Source of the DNA: a virus
Length of the DNA stretch: 50,165 nucleotides
Strand: one strand, 5' to 3'
Virus record (IMG/VR): IMGVR_UViG_3300027579_000002
Span: 1-50,165 of that record
This document shows, piece by piece, positions 28,142-37,378 of the stretch. Under the pieces are notes generated by a model, which had not been told where the DNA came from, made no database searches, and was given only the letters and a program-made list of their open reading frames with translations. The position numbers and the translations under genes are program-made. Position 1 is the first letter of the stretch. The number at the start of each line of letters is the position of its first letter.

Positions 28142-31100
28142 TTAGAACGTGCCTTCATCAATGATGGCATCAATAGTACCAGCAGAGAAATTACCACTTG
28201 CATCGCGAGCGACAATTGCGCTAGCAGTGTTAGCGCTGGTAGCAGTGGTGGCGCTATTACTAACTTTTCCAGCGGTGGAAATAGTATTAAGTTTGGTATC
28301 AGCAATGCTGCCAGCAAGCATTGTATTGGTGACTGTGCCAGTATCACCAGTAGTGACAACAGTGCCAGTGACGTTGGGAAGCGTGATTGTCCTGTCCGCC
28401 GTGGCATCAGCAGCAGTAAGCTGAATTTCAAAAGCGTTATCAGTGGCGCCCTCAAAGAAAAGCGTGCCTGTCGTCCCGAATGTAACGGCACCAGTAATAG
28501 TCCCACCAGCTTTGGGCAATGCTGCATTAGCCAGGTCATAAGCGCTCTTTACTGCAGTGGCAGTGGCAGCAAGCGTAGAGCTAGTAGTGCTCGTGCTGTC
28601 AGTGAGCTGAACGGTGCCACGCACGCTTGTCGTAGCGTCAGGGATGGAAATAACTGGCGTTGTGGTGCCGCTAACAACAGTGAGCGGAGCATTAACGCTC
28701 ACTGAAAGAACTGTGCCACTTGCAGGCGTCACCCACTGAACACCGCCACCAAACGCAGAATTAGCCGTCAATACTTGCCCATTTGTTCCCACTGCTTGCT
28801 TGACAAGAGTGGTTCCACTGCCAACAAGAAGATCACCCTTCGTGTAGGAATTAAAGCTTGTTCCGCCATAACCAGTGGCAAGAATGCCGCTCGCTACGTT
28901 ATTAACATTCCTACATTCGTTGCTAACTTCTTCAATGGCAGCTTGTACGTTGCTTGCAGAAATGCTTGCAGCAGGAGTAAAGGACACCTGCGCAGCGCTC
29001 TGCGAAAGATAAGTGGAGCTAACATCCACTTCAGTCCAAGCAGCACCATTGCAAAGCAGAATGTCGGGCGGCTGCAAAGTAGTAGCAGGAGCAGGCGAAG
29101 TGCCAGTACCACCGCTTGCTACCACCACGTAATAACGATTAAACGTGGCAGAAGGAGTGGGAAGTGGTTGCCCAACGGTTAAACCAACAGCAGCACCATC
29201 GCTACTGGTGCTAGCAATAATATTTCCGCTTGCGTTATATGTGCCACCAAAGATGATTTCGCCAACGCTAATGCCAACAGGGTTCCAAACGTTACCATCC
29301 CATAAGTAAAGGTCTTTCTCCAATGGATTGAAGAAGAATTGTCCAATAAAATCAGCAACCGGCGGTGCTTCGCCAAACTGACTCACTGAATAGTTTGCAA
29401 GTTTAGAAGCAAGAATGGAATCATCCGCAATTAAGCCACTACCAAATGTGCCAGTAGTAATTTTGCTTGCAGGAAGAGACGGAATGTCATCCGCAACCAA
29501 GCTTGTCTGACCAGCACTAACGTGCCCCTGTGCATCCACTGTTACTTTGTAATAGATGCCAGACGCCACGCTATTCGCGTGGTTAAAGATGCCGCTGACA
29601 GTTACTAGGCCCGTACCAGCTTGAGCTACGCCTAATGCTGCCGTGGTAGCCCTAGGAAGATCATTGGCGGTGATGGCACGGAAAGTCGGAGCAGCATCAG
29701 CACTGCCGCTTGCAGGACCAGCAAAGAAGCGCGTGGCAACTTGCGTGTTTAACGAAGGAACAATGGATGCACTGAAGGCATCAGGATAGGAGGTGGTAAA
29801 GCTGTAAACAGTGTCGCCAGAGATGACAGCAGTGGAAAGACCAGACTGTCGCTGCCATTCACTTCCCGTCCAAGTGTATTCAACGCCAGTGCCAGTATTT
29901 AGCCATTGCTGGCCAATAAAGATGCCACTACCAACAGGAGTGGAGCCAGCAACAATGGCAGCAGAATTATTCGCCATCTTGGCGCTGGTAACAGCACCAT
30001 CCGCAATTTTTGCAGTGGTAACAGCCCCGTCATTAATCTTTGCTGAAGTGACTGCAGAAGTGGCGATAGTGGCAGCAAACGCCCCTGTGCCAGTGCCTGT
30101 AACATCTCCAGAAAGCGTGATGGTCTGGTCGCCAGTATTAGTACCAGTGGACGTACCAGTAAAGGTGCCGTTTTGCGTGGCTAATGTGCCAAGACCAAGA
30201 GTGGAGCGAATATCAGCAATAGTTGCATCATCAAGAATAGAACGCGCCGCAGAAGTGCAAGAGATTTCTTCTACAGTACCGCCACTTGCTGAAGAGCGAC
30301 CAAGCAACACATTGCTTGTAGAAGTGGCTTGAATTTTTGCGTAAGAAACAGCTCCGTCAGCAATCTTGGCAGTTGTAACGCCACCGTCAATAATCTTGGC
30401 TGTAGTAACAGAATTACTAGCAAGCTTGTCTGCCGTAACGTTTGCATCTACAATTTTGACAGTAGTAACGCCACTATCAGCAAGCTTTGCAGTGGTGATT
30501 GCACTGTCGGCAATGTTTCCAGTGACAATGGAAGAAGAGTCATAATCTCCACTTCCTACTGTATTTTTTACGGCTAACGAACCAAGTCCAAGCGTAGTGC
30601 GCTGTGCAGTGGCATCAGCATCATCCAACAATGCCCTGCCTGCCGCAGTAAGTGTGATGCTTTCTACGTTGCCGCTACCAGCAGATGCTCGACCAAGCAG
30701 CACGCCACTTGCCACTTGTTGAATCTTGGCAAAAGTGACGGCATTATCTTCAATGGCTGCAGTTGGAATGGAACCACTTGTATAGCTTCCAGAAGGAATG
30801 GAACTCGCAGTGATTACTACGCCCGATAGCTCGCCGGAAGCAAGCGCCAATTTTTCAATGGTGACAGCGCCGGAAGCTAATTTCGCGGCAGTGATTCCAC
30901 TGTCAACCAAATTGATTGTATTTACAGCGCCACTAGCAAGCTTAATTTGCGTGATGCCACTGTCGGCGATATTTGCTGAAGAGATGGCGCCACTGGCCAA
31001 TTTTGCCTGCGTAATGCCACTATCAACTAATTGAATGGTGCCAACTGAATTGGCTGCCATTTTTGCAAGCGTAATGCCACTTGCAGCTAGATGAACAGTA

Positions 31101-31690
31101 TCAATGGCGCCAGCACTTACATTATTCCCTGTAATGCCACTGGTTTCAATTTTTGCAGAAGTGACAGCACCATCAAAAATCTTGGCTGTTTCTACCGCGC
31201 CGCTAGCAAGCTTTGCGGCCGTAACTGCTAAATTATTGATCTTACCAGTGGTAATGCTTAAGTCTTCAAGAAGACTGGTATTGATAGTGTTGCCAGTGGC
31301 AACTATTCCCAATTCCAATGTGGAACGTGCACCAGCAGCATTGGCATCATCAAGAAGAGTGCGAATATAAACAGTGCAATCAATCTCTTCTACATTGCCA
31401 GTAGAACTACTGCGACCTAGAAGCTTATTAGCGCTTACTTGCTGTATCTTGTCATAAGTGAGCGTATTAGGGGCAATGGAAGAGCCAGTAAGTTTTGCAA
31501 TACTGGCTTGATTAATCTTTGAAATATCAAGAGTTGAAGCGTCAGCAATGTTAAAGCCTGCCTGGATCAGGCTCTTCACTTGCACCTTCTTGGTTTGACT
31601 GGCGCTAACGTCCGAAATGGGTAGTACGTCGTTAGAAGCTACGCCTCCCTGAGGAAGTTCGACGAGTTCCGTAATTCTTTGATCGGCCAT
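28142..31690 (-). CDS. Long tail fibre with decapeptide repeats (1182 aa)
   Basis: ATG 31690, MADQRITELVELPQGGVASN, a typical fibre N-terminus. Residues 151-280 consist of thirteen 10-residue units, [LI]-x-[SD]-[GS]-[AG]-[VI]-T-x-A-K, and 391-452 of six more. A module starting K-I-Q with LLGRSS and ending RSTLGLG occurs three times, at about 81-128, 322-370 and 452-501. The C-terminal half has fibre-type segments (GTNTGDQTITLSGDVTGTGT; IFIGQQWLNTGTGVEYTWTG). The repeats suggest a long trimeric rod with 10-residue period. This protein would bind the host together with the S74 fibre encoded downstream. Confidence 0.8.
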   Translation of the reverse strand: MADQRITELVELPQGGVASNDVLPISDVSASQTKKVQVKSLIQAGFNIADASTLDISKINQASIAKLTGSSIAPNTLTYDKIQQVSANKLLGRSSSTGNVEEIDCTVYIRTLLDDANAAGARSTLELGIVATGNTINTSLLEDLSITTGKINNLAVTAAKLASGAVETAKIFDGAVTSAKIETSGITGNNVSAGAIDTVHLAASGITLAKMAANSVGTIQLVDSGITQAKLASGAISSANIADSGITQIKLASGAVNTINLVDSGITAAKLASGAVTIEKLALASGELSGVVITASSIPSGSYTSGSIPTAAIEDNAVTFAKIQQVASGVLLGRASAGSGNVESITLTAAGRALLDDADATAQRTTLGLGSLAVKNTVGSGDYDSSSIVTGNIADSAITTAKLADSGVTTVKIVDANVTADKLASNSVTTAKIIDGGVTTAKIADGAVSYAKIQATSTSNVLLGRSSASGGTVEEISCTSAARSILDDATIADIRSTLGLGTLATQNGTFTGTSTGTNTGDQTITLSGDVTGTGTGAFAATIATSAVTSAKINDGAVTTAKIADGAVTSAKMANNSAAIVAGSTPVGSGIFIGQQWLNTGTGVEYTWTGSEWQRQSGLSTAVISGDTVYSFTTSYPDAFSASIVPSLNTQVATRFFAGPASGSADAAPTFRAITANDLPRATTAALGVAQAGTGLVTVSGIFNHANSVASGIYYKVTVDAQGHVSAGQTSLVADDIPSLPASKITTGTFGSGLIADDSILASKLANYSVSQFGEAPPVADFIGQFFFNPLEKDLYLWDGNVWNPVGISVGEIIFGGTYNASGNIIASTSSDGAAVGLTVGQPLPTPSATFNRYYVVVASGGTGTSPAPATTLQPPDILLCNGAAWTEVDVSSTYLSQSAAQVSFTPAASISASNVQAAIEEVSNECRNVNNVASGILATGYGGTSFNSYTKGDLLVGSGTTLVKQAVGTNGQVLTANSAFGGGVQWVTPASGTVLSVSVNAPLTVVSGTTTPVISIPDATTSVRGTVQLTDSTSTTSSTLAATATAVKSAYDLANAALPKAGGTITGAVTFGTTGTLFFEGATDNAFEIQLTAADATADRTITLPNVTGTVVTTGDTGTVTNTMLAGSIADTKLNTISTAGKVSNSATTATSANTASAIVARDASGNFSAGTIDAIIDEGTF
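30851..31240 (-). repeat. Thirteen in-frame 30 bp units encoding decapeptide repeats
   Basis: These bases encode residues 151-280 of the long fibre. On the plus strand the units show as gccactgtc/gccactagc, then aattttgc-like words every 30 bases. The unit is not identical in DNA, so it is an old repeat that diverged in sequence but kept length. A second block of six units lies at 30335-30520. Confidence 0.75.
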
Positions 31691-31731
31691 CTCTCAAAAA
31701 GGCAGTGCTAAATACAGTCTAGTCTTAAACG

Positions 31732-31745
31732 ATAATAGCTATTAT
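31732..31745. promoter_or_regulatory. 14 bp A+T-rich palindrome upstream of the long fibre gene
   Basis: ATAATAGCTATTAT is a perfect palindrome 42 bases upstream of ATG 31690, in the gap after the 336-aa gene. It could be an operator or part of a late promoter; no other element supports it. Confidence 0.3.
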
Positions 31746-31766
31746 GACTCCCCCTCATCCCTTAAA

Positions 31767-32777
31767 TTAATCACTGGGTTCCTGCAGCAGATAATCAAGG
31801 CTTTGCTCAAGATAAATGGCATCATCATCTTCTTTCAAGATGAACTCAGTTGGTATTCCCACGCGAAGCTTGAATTCCCCAGTGGTAACAAAATCAATGG
31901 AACAAGCCACTAAGGCGTCAGACGTTACAGTTACACCCGCCCTTGTTACAACTGCCTCAACTTCGTAATAAACTTCTTCTCTAAAGCTTGGTGATCTATC
32001 TACCGACGAAATCGAAAGCAAAGCTTTAAATGCACTGCCAATATTTATTCTGTTAATAACTTGCAGCAAGAATAGTGGTGTGTCCTGTCTTGGAATAGTG
32101 TCATAACTAAACAAACATTCGATGCTTCCATTGCCACTGAGTAATCCTGCTGAATACTGCTGCTTAAAGGTGTCCGACAAGCTTGTCGTCTCCATCGCAG
32201 CCCTGTCAGTATTTATTTCAAACGATGTAACAGAGCCCAGTGTGTTATACCTAGTGTCTTTCACTCCAATCGTAACTGGCAATGATTCGCCGTAAAACTG
32301 GGCCAACGCATATTCATCTGCTCGCTCATTATTAATGGCACTTTCAAAGCTATCAAAAAGGCGAATACCTCCTAGTTGATTAATGTGAGCATAGGCCCGT
32401 GCATTTTTTGGCACTTGATATGGACTCATGCGATATTCAGTGTATCCCTCCGGAGGTAATTCAGATGAAAAGCCCATCTCATCATCTTGCCATCCAGCTA
32501 AACCAACAGTGGCATTATCATTCCATACCACTTCGCTATAACCATCAACATCCGGCCCCGGAACGCTCCAAAAAGAAGCGGGCATAAACAGAAGGCCCCT
32601 AGGGTCTTCCGTGCTAATTTCTAAAAAATCTCCAGCAATTATGTTCCTATCACTATCGTCAAAACTAAAGCGGTTTAACGCGGTATTAACATCATCAGGC
32701 GAAATGGCAGCAGTGAAAACATTCTCTCCACCACGCTGAAGCTTAATCGCGCCTGTATGGCCAACAAAGAATGTCAT
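31767..32777 (-). CDS. Tail-tube-like structural protein, long form (336 aa)
   Basis: ATG 32777, MTFFVGHTGAIKLQRGGENV. Its first residues match the pattern M-x-F-x-x-G-x-T-G-x-[IL]-K of the 139-aa neighbour at 32827-33246, as does a segment near the middle (FEINTDRAAMETTSLSDTFKQQYSAGLLSGNGSIECLF...) that resembles TLDTSVNMLDTTALGDTANTF. The shorter protein looks like a tail tube, so this may be a tube domain plus a large insertion and C-terminal part, possibly a tip or fibre adaptor. It lies between the hub gene and the fibre gene. Confidence 0.5.
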   Translation of the reverse strand: MTFFVGHTGAIKLQRGGENVFTAAISPDDVNTALNRFSFDDSDRNIIAGDFLEISTEDPRGLLFMPASFWSVPGPDVDGYSEVVWNDNATVGLAGWQDDEMGFSSELPPEGYTEYRMSPYQVPKNARAYAHINQLGGIRLFDSFESAINNERADEYALAQFYGESLPVTIGVKDTRYNTLGSVTSFEINTDRAAMETTSLSDTFKQQYSAGLLSGNGSIECLFSYDTIPRQDTPLFLLQVINRINIGSAFKALLSISSVDRSPSFREEVYYEVEAVVTRAGVTVTSDALVACSIDFVTTGEFKLRVGIPTEFILKEDDDAIYLEQSLDYLLQEPSD

Positions 32778-32826
32778 TTCGCCTCAGCATTGATTATTCT
32801 ATTGTACGAACAATAACAGCATCATA

Positions 32827-33246
32827 TCAAGCAGTGCCAGTAAGCACAACAGCAGTTAGAGCGCCATTAATTGTAAAGTTAAACGAGACAGTGGTAAGCT
32901 CATCAGTGGATGATGTGATGCTTGCACTGTTAATGAAAGCATTAGCCGTAAAGTATTGATCCGGTCCCACTTCAAAAGTGAGGGCAGCCACGTCAGCGTC
33001 AGTGACCGCACCAGTTTTGGCAATCCTTGTAAGAAGATCGGTCACATCAGTGGTATCGCCGTTGTAGTACGACAACGTGGCGCTACCAGTGGCGCTAGAC
33101 AAGCCAGGAGTGAAAGTATTGGCAGTATCCCCTAAAGCCGTAGTATCCAGCATGTTTACGGAAGTATCAAGAGTCCAGTTGCGAACTTTTGATACTTGGT
33201 TAGTGCCAATCTTTAGCTTGCCAGTACGGCCGGTATAAAAGGGCAT
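32827..33246 (-). CDS. Tail-tube-like protein, short form (139 aa)
   Basis: ATG 33246, MPFYTGRTGKLKIGTNQVSK. The series VRNWTLDTSVNMLDTTALGD, then TNTFTPGLSSATGSATLSYY and a C-terminal TVSFNFTINGALTAV, has the beta-sandwich order of lambda-like/TP901-1 major tail and tail-tube proteins (VxxW-x-L-x-x-x-x-x-L-(D/E)xTxx(G/S)). The more canonical tail tube candidate is at 45970-46548, ahead of the tape measure. This copy lies after the tail hub, where it may form a tip ring or fibre base. A second related gene follows. Confidence 0.55.
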   Translation of the reverse strand: MPFYTGRTGKLKIGTNQVSKVRNWTLDTSVNMLDTTALGDTANTFTPGLSSATGSATLSYYNGDTTDVTDLLTRIAKTGAVTDADVAALTFEVGPDQYFTANAFINSASITSSTDELTTVSFNFTINGALTAVVLTGTA

Positions 33247-33281
33247 CGTCTTAAAGCTTTTTGTTTATGATAGCAACGTTT

Positions 33282-36200
33282 CTATTCAACTAAGAAGACG
33301 TCATCAAAATGAGCAATCTTAGACAACGTAGCTCCTCCAATTTCGTCGCACTGATGTTCGACGGCACTAATTGTAATTTCTCCTTCTTCTTCCATTGACA
33401 CACCAGTTACGCGGAAAACACGTTTTTTCGTTAGCTCTATGCCAAGCACAAACAACCACCCTTCATAGCCCGCTAATTCAGACGATTGGTTATTAGCAAT
33501 GGGAACGGAAGACAGTTTTGTGGGCGAGTCTTGGCCGTTGTAAAGCAGCACGGTAAAACTGCCATTTACAGCTTCTTCAGCCAGTGGAATATTAAGCTTG
33601 CCTTCTTCTTCAACGATGCCGCTTCTAATGTCATCCCATTGGTTTTGATCTAGCTGCACGTAAATATATGAACCAGGAGCAACTGGACTTTCAGTGGGGA
33701 ATGTCTTAAATTCAATGGCACGACGAGAATATCGACGTTGCTGACAAAGAAGCTTGCCATATTTAATTGCTTGCTCTCTGCTGCTTACAAAAGCAGATAA
33801 GTCAAAGGTTTGACGAATGCTCAAGCTTTCATCAAACTCCGCATCGTCTTTATGAATTTGAACGCTAGTGTTCTGAGGAAAAACTTTATCATTCGCCGTA
33901 TCTCGATAAACAATGGTGGCAATTAAATCCTGCGTGTTATCGCCATAGTCAAGGAATTCTTCTTTATAACTGTCCTCTAAAATATTCCCTTGATTAAAGA
34001 GGGCAGAAATTTGCACCTCCCGTGAAATCGTATAAAGGCGGCTGTCGTAAGGCACAGCAGGAATTAAAGTTTCCTTGCCTCCAATGCGGGCAAATTCCAG
34101 CAGGCTAAATGGAGCAACTTGCGACCAAAATTCCCGCCACGACGCAGGATCGGCGATCACGCCGTCCATAAATAGCTCATTTACTTTGCAAAATTGTTGG
34201 GAAATACCAAGCTGCTTTTTGTCTATGCCATTGATATTGGCATAAGCCGTAATGCCGTTTTCCTTGTCAAGCACACTATCCAAGAAGATTTCTGGCGCAT
34301 AACTTGTAGATTCAGAAAGCACATCCGCATAATTACCATCGACGTCAATAATTTTCCTAACCTTTTTCCCTTTATTCACCCATGCACTAAGTGAGCGCAA
34401 GTCTCTTACGCCTTGGCCGCTATAAATGTTTAGACCAAGCATAGATATGTCTTTATAAGTGAAGTCGGTCAGATCTTGTTGCTGCTGCTCTGTCACGGCA
34501 ACTAAGTTGATTTCCGCTCCGCTTTCAAAGGAAAAGGAAATCTGCGTGTCGCTACGCAGAGAAAACAGCCCCCATTCATCAACAAACTTAGGAGCACGAT
34601 TCAATGGAGGAATGCCACGCCTTGTATTTTCAGCAGACTTGCCTTTGTAAACAATGGAAAAACCGCCTCCCAAGTCAATCGTTTGACCGTTAATTGACCC
34701 TCCATATCCAGAAGTGCGTAGATAAATCATTGGCATATCTGCACCATTGTTACGAGTGCGTAATTCTGCTGCTAGATCAACAATGGGCTCTAGCTTAAAT
34801 TGCCATTTTTCTTTCGATGGAGCGATAAAGCGTAGCCCAACATAAGTGTCAAGCTCTTTGCCGTTCCTAACGCCAATAACATATGGGACTAATTTATACG
34901 TTTCTTCATCAGACTTTTTATACCACAACCAAAACATGGCAGTGCGATTGCGCACGCCATTGTCACTATCTTTGTGCCCCTGCTGGTCCTCTTCTGCATA
35001 TTTATTCATGCGCCCTTGAATGCGCTGAAACACCTTCGCTTTGAATGCAAAGTTTACCACTTCACATTTTGTTACGCATTCGTAGCGTATTTCGTCAATC
35101 TTGGCAATACATTTTGTATTGAAATAGTCATTCCAAGAATTTTCGTTTTTTAATAGCCTGGTAATTTGATTTAAATTGGCAACTGCTGCGTCGTAGCTTG
35201 CCGTCCATGCAGATTGAGACACGGCTTCTGCTGAACTATCGCGATCAACAGCGCTTGCAACTTCAGTTCTCTTTTTGGTAATCGCACGGCGCCTAGCCTT
35301 TAGCGCCTTTCGCTCTTCTCGGAGATTGGTATTCTTATTGCTGTCATAAAGACCCTGTTCAATGGCGCGAGTGGAAAGTCTCGCGAATTCATCGCGAAGC
35401 TGCACTCGCTTTTCTTTCTTCTTGTTAATTTTGTCCTTCTTTTCTTTTTTTGCTTCTTTTAATCGTTCCTTCTGTCTGTTTGTTCTACTGCCAGGCGCGA
35501 TTTCAAGGATGTCAGAAATCTCGTCCTGTAAATTCTCAATCTCATCGTTCAATACTTTGATTTCGTTTTCTATCTTGTCAATCGTATCCCTAATATCCTT
35601 GAAAGCTCCTTCATCTTTGATTACATTCAAAAGCTCACTGTTTGAAAGGTTGCCCTTCAAAACGGCAGTAGCACTTTCAATGGCATTATCAATCTCCTCT
35701 AGCTCCGCATCAAACGCCGCAATCCTGTCTGATCCAGGCCCAGTAAAGCGCTCTGCAAAAGCTGCCCCTTTTTCTGCGTTAAGCGTAGCAATTAGTTCTT
35801 CTGCTTCTCGCTTCTGTCTCCTTAAATCTTCTTCGTTTTGCTGATAACGTTGAGTGGAATAATCCTCTTCACATAGCACGCCGCTTTCAGTGCATTCAAA
35901 AATAAAAGTTCCTTCAATGTCTACGCCGCTCCGAATGTTATCCGCTACAAGTTTAAATTTTGCTGCTCCAATTTTGTACGTGCTAGCAGAATCAAACACA
36001 CCAATATAAGCACTCCTTAAATCAAGAGCTGCACGTTGTACTTGCTCTGTAGGTTTATTGTCATCTTCCGAAAAAGAAATAGTAAGTCGATTCCCAACAG
36101 GAAATGATGGCCTTACACCTGTTGACGGCCATGTGCTCGGCCAATAAATTCCTCGTCCTTCAGTTACATTAATTCCCAGGGAGTCTTGACGCAGGCGCCC

Positions 36201-36986
36201 CTCATCGTCTCGATCCTCTACTTGCACTCTTAATGGCACCACGTCGTACAGACCCAGCGAAGAGCTTGTAGTAGGTGAAAAGGCTTGACTATAACCTTGC
36301 GCTCTATTTTGTCCGTTTTTGATAACAGAACAAATTAAATCATTCTCAGTGGTATAAATTGGATCACTCGCAACTGACACATCAGACGGAAACTTTTTGT
36401 CCTTGAAGGAAAGTCGTCCTTCTGCTTCATTGGCATAAAGAAAATACCGTTGAGATGCCAAGTCTCTAAGCGGCGTTTGACCAAAAGCGGTGCGTCCGTA
36501 GTCGAAGCTTTGAACAGGGCCAGCACCAATAACTGCAAGCATTTGCATGTATTGGCTAGTACCAAAGCTATGTACTGCAGACCAGACAAGAGACGTGTTG
36601 ACGCGCAAGCCTCCTGCTGCTTTGTTCTCGTCAGTATTGGTATAGATGAGATTGATGGGCTCTCCATAGCGAGCCACTTCTTGAAGAGAATTAAATCCGT
36701 AACGTGGAGCAAAAAATGGGTTGCGAGATTGACTCCCCATCTTTTGACCAGGAATCTCTGGCTTTGGAGCAAGTAAAGTCGCGGCGACTTGTGCAACAGT
36801 TCCGACAATAGAGACAATCGCGGCGGCCAATGCCCACTCCGCACCCGTTCCCATTCTTACATCAAGAATAGTGCCTTGTTTTTCGTCCCTGTAATTTAAT
36901 CTTGCTAAATAAAACTGCCAATATTCTTCCTCTGAAATTTGCAAAGCGTCGATAAGAGCACGCTCGTAAGGAAGAAGCTTTCTCAT
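33282..36986 (-). CDS. Tail hub/host specificity protein, gpJ-like, with coiled-coil insertion (1234 aa)
   Basis: ATG 36986 overlaps the preceding gene by four bases. After an N-terminal 45 residues there is a hydrophobic helix (WALAAAIVSIVGTVAQVAAT, 51-70), as in lambda J and other hub proteins, then a beta-rich hub (RYGFNSLQEVARYGEPINLIYTN; a PLRVQVEDRDDEGRL segment). Residues 380-620 are unlike the rest: long charged helices rich in Lys, Glu and Arg (KEAKKEKKDKINKKKEKRVQ), probably a coiled-coil insertion. The C-terminal half (LRSLSAWVNKGKKVRKIIDV; LLEFARIGGKETLIPAVPYD) is again tip-like. The last gene of the lambda-type M-L-K-J series, it would bind the fibres and the host. Confidence 0.75.
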   Translation of the reverse strand: MRKLLPYERALIDALQISEEEYWQFYLARLNYRDEKQGTILDVRMGTGAEWALAAAIVSIVGTVAQVAATLLAPKPEIPGQKMGSQSRNPFFAPRYGFNSLQEVARYGEPINLIYTNTDENKAAGGLRVNTSLVWSAVHSFGTSQYMQMLAVIGAGPVQSFDYGRTAFGQTPLRDLASQRYFLYANEAEGRLSFKDKKFPSDVSVASDPIYTTENDLICSVIKNGQNRAQGYSQAFSPTTSSSLGLYDVVPLRVQVEDRDDEGRLRQDSLGINVTEGRGIYWPSTWPSTGVRPSFPVGNRLTISFSEDDNKPTEQVQRAALDLRSAYIGVFDSASTYKIGAAKFKLVADNIRSGVDIEGTFIFECTESGVLCEEDYSTQRYQQNEEDLRRQKREAEELIATLNAEKGAAFAERFTGPGSDRIAAFDAELEEIDNAIESATAVLKGNLSNSELLNVIKDEGAFKDIRDTIDKIENEIKVLNDEIENLQDEISDILEIAPGSRTNRQKERLKEAKKEKKDKINKKKEKRVQLRDEFARLSTRAIEQGLYDSNKNTNLREERKALKARRRAITKKRTEVASAVDRDSSAEAVSQSAWTASYDAAVANLNQITRLLKNENSWNDYFNTKCIAKIDEIRYECVTKCEVVNFAFKAKVFQRIQGRMNKYAEEDQQGHKDSDNGVRNRTAMFWLWYKKSDEETYKLVPYVIGVRNGKELDTYVGLRFIAPSKEKWQFKLEPIVDLAAELRTRNNGADMPMIYLRTSGYGGSINGQTIDLGGGFSIVYKGKSAENTRRGIPPLNRAPKFVDEWGLFSLRSDTQISFSFESGAEINLVAVTEQQQQDLTDFTYKDISMLGLNIYSGQGVRDLRSLSAWVNKGKKVRKIIDVDGNYADVLSESTSYAPEIFLDSVLDKENGITAYANINGIDKKQLGISQQFCKVNELFMDGVIADPASWREFWSQVAPFSLLEFARIGGKETLIPAVPYDSRLYTISREVQISALFNQGNILEDSYKEEFLDYGDNTQDLIATIVYRDTANDKVFPQNTSVQIHKDDAEFDESLSIRQTFDLSAFVSSREQAIKYGKLLCQQRRYSRRAIEFKTFPTESPVAPGSYIYVQLDQNQWDDIRSGIVEEEGKLNIPLAEEAVNGSFTVLLYNGQDSPTKLSSVPIANNQSSELAGYEGWLFVLGIELTKKRVFRVTGVSMEEEGEITISAVEHQCDEIGGATLSKIAHFDDVFLVE

Positions 36987-37378
36987 TGTTTAATATCTGG
37001 CAGCATTTTGAATAATTTTAACGATGGAAACAAGCGAGACCAGTAAGATCTGCCTCCTCGTGAAACCGTAAGTATTCCTCCATCATAAGCCACCCCAACT
37101 GCTATCTCGCCTCCTGGCTTTGGAAGAATAATGGCAACGTTGCCATTTTCTTTTTCCATTGTTCTAGTGCCGTTTTCAAATAGCCATCTTACAATTCGCT
37201 TCATTGGTAGATTACCAGAATCGTATTCATCATATGCCCATCGAAACTCATCTTCATAATCATGAAGCCCAAGGCGGCGTCTCACTTCACATACGAGCAT
37301 AAAACAATCACTCTTTCCATTGCCTTCGCAAAAACGGGCTCTGCGCTCATAGGTGAGTCCGATTAGATCGTTAATCAT
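36983..37378 (-). CDS. NlpC/P60-like tail protein, gpK-like (131 aa)
   Basis: ATG 37378, MINDLIGLTYERRARFCEGN. GKSDCFMLVCEVRRRLGL (21-38) is the Cys motif of phage NlpC/P60 tail peptidases, Cys25 being the nucleophile candidate. The later histidine-bearing strand, usually H-V-G-I/A-x-x-x-x-G, is EIAVGVAYDGG (91-101) with no His at the equivalent place, so peptidase activity is uncertain. It follows the gpM- and gpL-like genes and precedes the J-like hub, as in lambda. The four-base overlaps on both sides show translational coupling. Confidence 0.6.
   Translation of the reverse strand: MINDLIGLTYERRARFCEGNGKSDCFMLVCEVRRRLGLHDYEDEFRWAYDEYDSGNLPMKRIVRWLFENGTRTMEKENGNVAIILPKPGGEIAVGVAYDGGILTVSRGGRSYWSRLFPSLKLFKMLPDIKQ

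Noticed and set aside
30335-31240. CRISPR-like regular repeats
   Set aside because: The 30 bp period is in frame, encodes decapeptides and has no spacer structure or cas genes.
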